The position numbers and the translations under genes are program-made. From Prevotellaceae bacterium UBA1786 (GTDB lineage: Bacteria > Bacteroidota > Bacteroidia > Bacteroidales > Bacteroidaceae), in contig DCGE01000043.1 of assembly GCA_002314525.1 (NCBI GenBank), positions 12,048 through 19,839 of the forward strand: a stretch of DNA of 7,792 bases, given 5' to 3'. The notes below the pieces were generated by a model, which made no database searches, had not been told where the DNA came from, and saw only the letters and a program-made list of their open reading frames with translations. Shown here one piece after another: positions 1-5,153 of the stretch. Within the stretch, counting starts at the first letter, position 1, and each line of letters opens with the position of its first letter.

Positions 1-764
1 ATGAGTTCAAGATGACGTTTGTACTTCCTCGGAACATCCTCTTTTGCCAACATGACACGCATTGAGTGATTAGCCAATATATGGTCAAACGAACTCATGG
101 ATACTTTCATTGTTCCCGCCTCGGCATGACGACGATAATGATAGATGCCCTCCGACTGCGCTACCAGTGGAGAATGAAGATAGTGGATGCGCGTCGTATT
201 ATCATCGCTATAATATCGTGTCGTGGTATCGTAAGGATATTCATGGAACAATTCCGCACGTGCCACATATACACCATGCAAAGACCAGTCTATCGAAAGA
301 CCCATCGCCTCCTTTCCCGAAATTGCAGGAAGGATACTACCTTCATCGTCAATCATAGGCGAAGGATACTCCACTTCACTGCCATCCGCCTCAAAGTGCT
401 TTATCAATCTGAAGACAGAGCACCATACATCCGTATTTTCCTCCATCGGACGGATGGCCTTCTCCAGAGAGTCTGCATCGAACCAGTCGTCACTGTCAAG
501 AAAACAGATGTACTCACCATGACAGAGTCTGATGCCGATATTCCGTGAACAAGCCTGTCCTACATTCTCGTTGTTGTGTACTACCACAATCCTTCCATCC
601 TCAGCAGCATATCGTTCCAACATCTTCAGACTCATATCAGTACTGGCATCGTCAATGCAGACCACCTCAATGTCGGAGAGAGTCTGACTGAGCAACGAAC
701 GGATACATTCATCCAGATACCGTTCTGCATTATAGACGGCCACTAAGACTGAAACTTTCGGCAT
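1..764 (-). CDS. Family 2 glycosyltransferase (GT-A fold), 3' end outside the window
   Basis: This gene reads leftward from ATG at 764 and stays open to the window edge, giving 254 codons with the C-terminus missing. The N-terminus (MPKVSVLVAVYNAERYLDEC) is the classic start of a GT2 nucleotide-sugar-binding domain. It is followed by the IDDASTD segment at residues 37-43, a GQACSRNIG segment near 69-77, and FLDSDDW at 88-94, whose DSD (90-92) is the metal- and nucleotide-binding DxD motif. Such enzymes move a sugar from a nucleotide donor onto a growing glycan at the cytoplasmic face of the inner membrane. The sugar cannot be told from sequence. The start overlaps the end of the upstream flippase gene by 22 bp, so the two are almost certainly cotranscribed and serve O-antigen, capsule or exopolysaccharide assembly. 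Confident for the family, not for the substrate. Confidence 0.93.
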   Translation of the reverse strand, partial: MPKVSVLVAVYNAERYLDECIRSLLSQTLSDIEVVCIDDASTDMSLKMLERYAAEDGRIVVVHNNENVGQACSRNIGIRLCHGEYICFLDSDDWFDADSLEKAIRPMEENTDVWCSVFRLIKHFEADGSEVEYPSPMIDDEGSILPAISGKEAMGLSIDWSLHGVYVARAELFHEYPYDTTTRYYSDDNTTRIHYLHSPLVAQSEGIYHYRRHAEAGTMKVSMSSFDHILANHSMRVMLAKEDVPRKYKRHLEL

Positions 765-2290
765 ATTTTCTGTTTTATGGTCTGTATGATAGTTGTCTCA
801 CGGTAGAGTATTCGGAAGGATATGATGATGGAAATCAATGCACATATCGGTCCTATCGTCCACTTCAGTGTTTTCTCTGTTGTTGTCACGCCATGCATCA
901 CAGCAAGAACGGTGATCAACAACAACAAGAACTGAATGATATAGAAAATGACGTGACGGGTACGGAACCTGAACTTGTACTTCCACGAATACAGAGAATA
1001 TACGAAGATGACGTTGATCATGCCAATCAGTGACAAGGCGATTCCACAACCCATAAGGCCGTACATTGTATATGATAGCGGAATCAATACAGCAATTGTT
1101 ATGTCGTAGCATAGTTCCACGAACATGTACATCCGCGAATCTCCCTTGGCCAGAGCCAGATATTCCACTGGTCCGAAGAATGCCTTGAAAAACATAAGCA
1201 TGGATGCACAGACTGCCATAGGTATTGCATTGTGATAACTCTGGGCATAGAGCAGATGGAGAAGGTGCGGCATGAAAAGAACCAGACAGACAAGCAATGG
1301 TGCAACAAGCAGTGCACAGACTTCGATCTGCTGGTTAATAATCTTGTTGCTCCTTGTCATATCGTGGGCTGCAGCCGACAAGCGTGGAAAGTAATCAACT
1401 TCCATGGCAGTGAAAATATACGACGCATATGAAACTACAATCGTATAGCCGCACGTATATAGTCCGACCTCTATGTTTCCAAGTACCTGACTCGGTGCCT
1501 GTTCCAGGATAAAGTGACGTATGACGAACTCCGCGCCTTTTCCGAATATCCCGGCAATCACGTAACCGACTCCGAGAATAAGCATAGGCACACCAGCTCG
1601 GAAATGCTGCCCTGCTACAGTACGGCCATCCCGAATCAAAGAGGAGAACAGACGATATGGATAGCGTCTGGTCGAGAAGTGCAAAGTGATAAGTAGGATA
1701 GCAAAGTGATTGAGAAGCAATGCAATCGCTATTCCGAATATTCCAAAGACATAGTAAATCGGAACCGTTACGATTAGAGTTATTATTGTACTGAGAACCG
1801 AAATCAATGCAACAGGTTTCAATTGCTTTGTTCCCTTCAGTATAGCCTGTTCACCGGCAATCACGGTCAGCATCCCGATAATCGGAGAAATGACAAATAT
1901 ATTGAGTGGATCAGTCCATGTAACGAAGGGGGCAACAGAAAGGGAGATTATCATTCCTAAAAGACCTGCCATCAGACACCACATACGGACTGCCTGTATG
2001 AAATTCCGGATTTTTTCCTCGTCACCAGCACCAAACAACTCGGATACGTGTTTCACTGACGAGAAACAAAGTCCCAGATCCGTAGAATGATGGAGGAGTT
2101 CTATGAAATTGGTCAGCAAACCTATGATACCTGTGCCTGCCGGTCCAAGAAGATATGCTGTTATCTTGTTTCTAACTACATTCACAAGCATATTCAACCC
2201 CTGAACGCCACCAAACAACCCCGTGTACTTTATCACGTGGTCATACGTAGCATCATCATCAACATGCTTGTGACAGTCACATTTAGTCAT
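743..2290 (-). CDS. Wzx-type polysaccharide flippase (MOP/MATE-like superfamily)
   Basis: This encodes a 515-residue, strongly hydrophobic protein with about 12-14 predicted membrane segments, the usual size and layout for Wzx/polysaccharide biosynthesis transporters. These move lipid-linked oligosaccharide repeat units from the inner to the outer leaflet of the cytoplasmic membrane. The N-terminal part after a short polar tail (VIKYTGLFGGVQGLNML, then VVRNKITAYLLGPAGTGIIGLL) is typical of Bacteroidales O-antigen flippases. The open frame extends to a TTG at 2344, but that codon overlaps a promoter -7 box (2334-2341), so I place the start at ATG 2290 (MTKCDCHK). The short N-terminal tail has two Cys and two His (CDCHKH), which is unusual but of unknown meaning. 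The gene ends 22 bp inside the downstream glycosyltransferase, indicating an operon. The substrate is unknown. Confidence 0.9.
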   Translation of the reverse strand: MTKCDCHKHVDDDATYDHVIKYTGLFGGVQGLNMLVNVVRNKITAYLLGPAGTGIIGLLTNFIELLHHSTDLGLCFSSVKHVSELFGAGDEEKIRNFIQAVRMWCLMAGLLGMIISLSVAPFVTWTDPLNIFVISPIIGMLTVIAGEQAILKGTKQLKPVALISVLSTIITLIVTVPIYYVFGIFGIAIALLLNHFAILLITLHFSTRRYPYRLFSSLIRDGRTVAGQHFRAGVPMLILGVGYVIAGIFGKGAEFVIRHFILEQAPSQVLGNIEVGLYTCGYTIVVSYASYIFTAMEVDYFPRLSAAAHDMTRSNKIINQQIEVCALLVAPLLVCLVLFMPHLLHLLYAQSYHNAIPMAVCASMLMFFKAFFGPVEYLALAKGDSRMYMFVELCYDITIAVLIPLSYTMYGLMGCGIALSLIGMINVIFVYSLYSWKYKFRFRTRHVIFYIIQFLLLLITVLAVMHGVTTTEKTLKWTIGPICALISIIISFRILYRETTIIQTIKQKICRKFQS

Positions 2291-2333
2291 AGAAATTCTT
2301 GCAATACTATTTTTAGCATATACATATAACGTG

Positions 2334-2341
2334 CAAAGATA
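2334..2341 (-). promoter_or_regulatory. Bacteroidetes -7 promoter box for the flippase-glycosyltransferase operon
   Basis: The minus strand reads TATCTTTG followed by CAC, matching the Bacteroidetes sigma-70 (SigABfr) -7 consensus TAnnTTTG. A partial -33 match (TTTC) lies 20 bp upstream. Transcription would begin near 2327-2330, leaving an untranslated leader of about 40 nt before ATG 2290. It sits back to back with the promoter of the divergent dehydrogenase gene. Confidence 0.7.
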
Positions 2342-2394
2342 CAAAAAAAATACATATTAAGGAAAAATAATGCTATTTCTTGTAATATTTTTGT

Positions 2395-2402
2395 TAACTT
2401 TG
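2395..2402 (+). promoter_or_regulatory. Bacteroidetes -7 promoter box for the hydroxyacid dehydrogenase gene
   Basis: TAACTTTG followed by CAC matches TAnnTTTG exactly. No good -33 TTTG is found at the usual spacing of 19-21 bp. The box lies 21 bp upstream of ATG 2424, giving a very short leader. It rules out the upstream in-frame ATG at 2370, which would lie ahead of the transcript start. Confidence 0.68.
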
Positions 2403-2423
2403 CACTTAAACAACGTACAACTT

Positions 2424-3377
2424 ATGAGACTCATCATACTTGACGGCTTTTCCGTCGTTGCAAAAGACCTCAACTGGAGTTCCATCGTAGGTCCTGACAA
2501 TATCAAGTCTTACGAGACAACATCTCCCGAAGAATTAATAGAGAGATGCAAAGACTATGATATGATACTGACGAACAAGGTCGTTATCAATGCCGAAACG
2601 ATGGATCAGCTTCCTCGGCTCAAATACATTGGAGTACTGGCTACTGGCTACAATGTGGTCGACATAAAGCACGCAAAGGAACGTGGCATCGTTGTCACAA
2701 ACATACCAGCCTATAGCACCGACAGTGTCGCTCAGATGGTCTGGGCACATATCCTGAATATCTTCAACAAGGTTGACTACTATGCTACTCAGAACCGTAA
2801 CGGGCACTGGACTGGCAGGAGCTTCTTCTGCTATTGGGACGCTCCTTTCTATGAGATTGCAGGTAAGACGATCGGCATCGTCGGACTCGGCAACATCGGC
2901 ATGAAAGTAGCACGGATAGCATTGGCATTCGGACTTAAGGTCAAAGCCGTAACATCAAAGCCTCAGGAGCAATTGGAGGACGGAATCGAAAGCGTTGATT
3001 TTGAGACCATGATGAGGGAATCCGACATCATAAGCCTCCATTGCCCTCTGACTGAAAAAAACAAAGGCATGATCAACCATAAGTCCCTGGAATACATAAA
3101 ACAAGGTGCTGTTCTGATAAACACCGGACGGGGAGGACTTGTCGTAGAAGACGACGTAGTCGAAGCACTCAATTCCGGACGTTTAGGAGCTTACGGAGCC
3201 GACGTCTTGAACAGCGAACCTCCAAGTGCCGACAATCCATTGCTGAAAGCAAAGAACTGCTACCTCACACCTCATATTGCATGGGCAACGGTTGAAGCCC
3301 GAAAAAGACTTATCAACATCTGTGCCGAAAACATCAAGGCGTTTCTCGGCGGTTCACCAATCAATCAGGTGAACTGA
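2424..3377 (+). CDS. D-2-hydroxyacid dehydrogenase (glycerate dehydrogenase/hydroxypyruvate reductase-like)
   Basis: This encodes a 317-residue cytoplasmic oxidoreductase of the D-isomer-specific 2-hydroxyacid dehydrogenase family, which interconverts 2-oxoacids and D-2-hydroxyacids with NAD(P)H. The substrate-binding domain spans roughly residues 1-100 and 290-317, and the Rossmann domain about 100-290. The dinucleotide motif GLGNIG is at 154-159. The three catalytic residues are present: Arg236 in NTGRGGLV, Glu265 in NSEPPSADNPL and His284 in TPHIAWAT. After the second Rossmann strand (LKVKAVTSKP, 171-180) the acidic residue that usually selects NAD is not evident, so NADP use is possible. 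The start is ATG 2424 (MRLIILDGF), because the longer reading from 2370 runs through the promoter. Its 3' end overlaps the convergent lytic transglycosylase gene by 17 bp. Glycerate dehydrogenase is the most likely specific role, but this is inferred from overall likeness. Confidence 0.92.
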   Translation: MRLIILDGFSVVAKDLNWSSIVGPDNIKSYETTSPEELIERCKDYDMILTNKVVINAETMDQLPRLKYIGVLATGYNVVDIKHAKERGIVVTNIPAYSTDSVAQMVWAHILNIFNKVDYYATQNRNGHWTGRSFFCYWDAPFYEIAGKTIGIVGLGNIGMKVARIALAFGLKVKAVTSKPQEQLEDGIESVDFETMMRESDIISLHCPLTEKNKGMINHKSLEYIKQGAVLINTGRGGLVVEDDVVEALNSGRLGAYGADVLNSEPPSADNPLLKAKNCYLTPHIAWATVEARKRLINICAENIKAFLGGSPINQVN

Positions 3378-4590
3378 CCCTGATACTCCGATAGTAATCC
3401 CATAGACTGCGGATCGAGCGGACATACTGATATGTTTCCGTACCTCGCATATACCCATACTGAACCACCGGGTCACGATACGAACCTGGATTCATCAACG
3501 AGAGAACCATCTCATCGACATTGCCGTTCCACACATTCGAGTTAAGTCCCTTTTTCCGTGCCAGACGCCGTGCATCGTCAATATGACCCATTCCGCCATT
3601 ATAGGCAGCAAGGACAAAGTTTATCCGTTGGTTCCTATCGCTGATATCAGAATAATGACTGTCAAGATGACGTATTATTGCCACTGCACCCTTTATATTA
3701 ATATTAGGAGTAAATAAGTCTTCCGGATTGATTCCATAACCTCGTGCCGTACTCGGCATAATCTGCATAACACCTCTCGCTCCCGCTCTGGATACTGCCT
3801 GACAGTCAAAACCTGACTCTTGGTAAGCCTGAGCAGCAAGCAGACGCCAATCCCAATTACAGACAACCGAAGAAGACCTGAATTGTGCATCATACGGAGA
3901 TATAATCCCTCGTGATGCATCCAGCACCGTCGTCATTGCATTGATTCGTGGGGTATAATACCTTTCACCGCCATTCCTCACGCGTTTGTCGTCCTTGACC
4001 TGACGGCTTATTTCATAGAACATAGGTTGGTTGTCAGCCAGATAAGCATTGACAGCCTCGGCCAACATCGGAGATTCAGACCTGACTGCCCATGCTGTTG
4101 GTTGTTGGCTGTTGGCTGATGGCTGCTGACTGCTAATCACTGACACTCTGTTCAGACTGTCCACAAAATCTGTTATCTCCTCTTCACCACAATACACCAA
4201 CCTACCCTCCAGACTGTCGGCAATATGGAGGTTATAGGCAATCATGTCACCCTCACCGGAGATAAACTTCTGCACCAGTTCTTTTTCATCATGCATCACC
4301 TCCACACGGATCGTAGTCCCTATCTTTTCTGCAAAATCCTCAGCCAGACGGTATTGATAACCAAAATCCTCACCATGAAAGTCAAAATATGAATTGGCGC
4401 CATAAAGAGTAAGGACTATCAGTTCACCTCCGTTCTGAATATCCTCAAGGTCATACGTATGGCTATCCGTCTCAACCTTATTGAACGGATTGGGATTTGT
4501 CGTATTCAGGCATCCTGACAGGATAAGAACAGAAACCAGCAACAGACTATCAAATAAATATTTACATTGTCTTCTCACTGCAAAAATCAT
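3361..4590 (-). CDS. mltF: MltF-like membrane-bound lytic murein transglycosylase (lipoprotein) with shortened solute-binding domain
   Basis: This encodes a 409-residue lipoprotein. An N-terminal signal peptide ends in the lipobox LSGC, with Cys27 as the lipidated residue. Residues about 55-195 resemble part of a family 3 solute-binding domain (GELIVLTLYGANSYF, GYQYRLAEDFAEKIG, SGEGDMIAYNL). Residues about 240-370 form a GH23 SLT domain with the catalytic Glu258 in AYQESGFD, GVMQIMP at 273-279 and AAYNGG at 328-333. The enzyme cleaves the MurNAc-GlcNAc bond of peptidoglycan to form 1,6-anhydro ends, acting in the periplasm while anchored to a membrane. Relatives have about 90 more residues between the YCGEE..T segment and the WAVR segment. 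Here these are joined by a linker (SSQQPSANSQQPTA) encoded by a 7-bp repeat, so the second lobe seems lost. The catalytic domain looks intact and the frame is open, so I call it a gene and not a pseudogene. Confidence 0.9.
   Translation of the reverse strand: MIFAVRRQCKYLFDSLLLVSVLILSGCLNTTNPNPFNKVETDSHTYDLEDIQNGGELIVLTLYGANSYFDFHGEDFGYQYRLAEDFAEKIGTTIRVEVMHDEKELVQKFISGEGDMIAYNLHIADSLEGRLVYCGEEEITDFVDSLNRVSVISSQQPSANSQQPTAWAVRSESPMLAEAVNAYLADNQPMFYEISRQVKDDKRVRNGGERYYTPRINAMTTVLDASRGIISPYDAQFRSSSVVCNWDWRLLAAQAYQESGFDCQAVSRAGARGVMQIMPSTARGYGINPEDLFTPNINIKGAVAIIRHLDSHYSDISDRNQRINFVLAAYNGGMGHIDDARRLARKKGLNSNVWNGNVDEMVLSLMNPGSYRDPVVQYGYMRGTETYQYVRSIRSLWDYYRSIRVSSPD
4094..4135. repeat. Degenerate 7-bp tandem repeat inside the mltF-like gene
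   Basis: On the plus strand six consecutive heptamers can be read: GCTGTTG, GTTGTTG, GCTGTTG, GCTGATG, GCTGCTG and ACTGCTA. Three repeats make 21 bp or seven codons, so the protein shows a seven-residue period (SQQPSAN, SQQPTAW). The tract lies exactly in the linker where relatives carry the second lobe of the solute-binding domain. The period is seen directly; the mechanism that produced it is not known. Confidence 0.75.
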
Positions 4591-4609
4591 CTCTTTCTAA
4601 AAATCGATG

Positions 4610-4617
4610 CAAAGTTA
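4610..4617 (-). promoter_or_regulatory. Bacteroidetes -7 promoter box for the mltF-like gene
   Basis: The minus strand reads TAACTTTG followed by CA, an exact TAnnTTTG match 19 bp upstream of ATG 4590. No clear -33 TTTG is seen at normal spacing. The box faces away from the strong promoter at 4639-4669, and the two promoters share the AT-rich DNA between them. Confidence 0.65.
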
Positions 4618-4638
4618 GGAAAAATTTTTCTTCTTTGT

Positions 4639-4669
4639 TTTGTCAATATCAAAAAAATAATTAACTTTG
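4639..4669 (+). promoter_or_regulatory. Strong Bacteroidetes promoter for the structured RNA gene
   Basis: TTTG at 4639-4642 and TAACTTTG at 4662-4669 are separated by exactly 19 bp. This matches both halves of the Bacteroidetes primary sigma factor consensus (TTTG, 19-21 bp, TAnnTTTG). Transcription should start near 4675. No convincing protein gene follows before the terminator at 5010-5047, so the promoter appears to serve a non-coding transcript. Confidence 0.75.
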
Positions 4670-4674
4670 CACTC

Positions 4675-5047
4675 GCACATTCACTTAACGCTAACAATAC
4701 TAACCAATAAATGCGTAAGATAGTACATTTGTAATACGAGAGACTGGTTCCAGTCTATATGTGGCAGCAGAGTTTCAGCATTCAGAAATGCTGACATTTC
4801 TCTTGATGACACTCTTTTGTCACACTCGAATTTGTAGAAGCATTTACAAAATGCTGAATTACAATAGAAGAAATTTTCATACTTTCTGTACTGCAGTGCA
4901 TTCTATCTGAATATGTGAATATGAGGGTAGATGTTTTTAAATTGAAGATTAGTATTTGTTGCACTGCAATAAAAGTACAGATTGTCGTGCTTTATTTTGT
5001 GTTTGTGTTGGCTGCCCCTTACGCGAGTAACGGGCGGCCTTTTTTTT
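4675..5047 (+). ncRNA. Candidate structured non-coding RNA of about 370 nt, family not recognised
   Basis: This stretch has its own promoter (4639-4669), its own intrinsic terminator (5010-5047) and no credible coding frame. The 72-codon frame at 4915-5133 runs straight through the terminator and the uxaB promoter. Many inverted repeats are visible. Perfect hairpins lie at 4741-4756 (6-bp stem, GTTC loop), 4775-4794 (8-bp stem, CAGA loop), 4807-4822 (5-bp stem) and 4839-4855 (7-bp stem). TTGTAAT at 4729-4735 can pair with ATTACAA at 4858-4864 and would enclose all four as a multi-branched domain. A second domain is closed by CTGTACTGCAGTGCA at 4886-4900 pairing with 4960-4967 and 4974-4980, with a 6-nt AATAAA bulge. 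I see none of the hallmark sequences of RNase P RNA, tmRNA or SRP RNA. 6S RNA or a long regulatory RNA cannot be excluded. The start is estimated from the promoter. Confidence 0.6.
5010..5047 (+). terminator. Strong intrinsic terminator with GCGA tetraloop
   Basis: The left arm GGCTGCCCCTTAC (5010-5022) and right arm GTAACGGGCGGCC (5027-5039) form a 13-position stem with one G-U wobble and one C-C mismatch. It is capped by the GNRA-type loop GCGA (5023-5026) and followed by eight T (5040-5047). It ends the transcript from the 4639-4669 promoter before the uxaB promoter begins. Confidence 0.9.
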
Positions 5048-5053
5048 CGGCTG

Positions 5054-5072
5054 ATAATACATTTTGTATTAT
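5054..5072. promoter_or_regulatory. Inverted repeat upstream of the uxaB promoter, candidate regulator site
   Basis: ATAATAC (5054-5060) and GTATTAT (5066-5072) are perfect inverted 7-bp arms around the spacer ATTTT. The site lies just after the terminator T-tract and about 14 bp upstream of the uxaB -33 element, a place suited to an activator or upstream operator. AT-rich DNA makes chance palindromes common, so support is modest. Confidence 0.35.
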
Positions 5073-5075
5073 TTT

Positions 5076-5089
5076 CAACATAAATGTTG
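5076..5089. promoter_or_regulatory. Palindrome overlapping the uxaB -33 element, candidate operator
   Basis: CAACAT (5076-5081) and ATGTTG (5084-5089) are perfect 6-bp arms around AA. The right arm contains the TTG that serves as the -33 element of the uxaB promoter, so a bound dimeric repressor would block RNA polymerase. The regulator is not encoded in this window. Confidence 0.45.
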
Positions 5090-5116
5090 GGATTTCAGTT
5101 TTTTTTCGTAATTTTG
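5086..5116 (+). promoter_or_regulatory. Promoter of the uxaB-uxaC operon
   Basis: TAATTTTG at 5109-5116 fits the TAnnTTTG -7 consensus, and GTTG at 5086-5089 lies 19 bp upstream as the -33 element. Transcription would start near 5122, leaving an A-rich leader of about 30 nt before ATG 5154. It lies wholly downstream of the terminator at 5010-5047, so the operon is transcribed separately from the RNA gene. Confidence 0.65.
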
Positions 5117-5153
5117 TGCTCCATATCCGATAAATAAGTAAAACTATCAAAAT

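Noticed and set aside
66..548. 160-codon open frame on the plus strand
   Set aside because: It lies antisense to the glycosyltransferase gene, whose frame shows clear GT2 motifs. The plus-strand protein is rich in Arg and His and has no recognisable domain.
4094..4135. CRISPR array or transposon end in the repeat tract
   Set aside because: The unit is only 7 bp, has no spacers and lies in an open coding frame. No transposase or target duplication is present.
4782..4964. 60-codon open frame on the minus strand in the intergenic region
   Set aside because: It has no promoter or protein-like composition, and it is antisense to the hairpin-rich RNA candidate.
4675..5047. RNase P RNA, tmRNA or SRP RNA as identity of the structured region
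   Set aside because: The conserved RNase P core (GAGGAAAGTCC-like), the tRNA-like ends of tmRNA and the SRP Alu/S-domain motifs are not found by eye.
4915..5133. 72-codon open frame on the plus strand in the intergenic region
   Set aside because: It reads through the intrinsic terminator stem and T-tract and through the uxaB promoter, so it cannot be made from one transcript as a normal gene.
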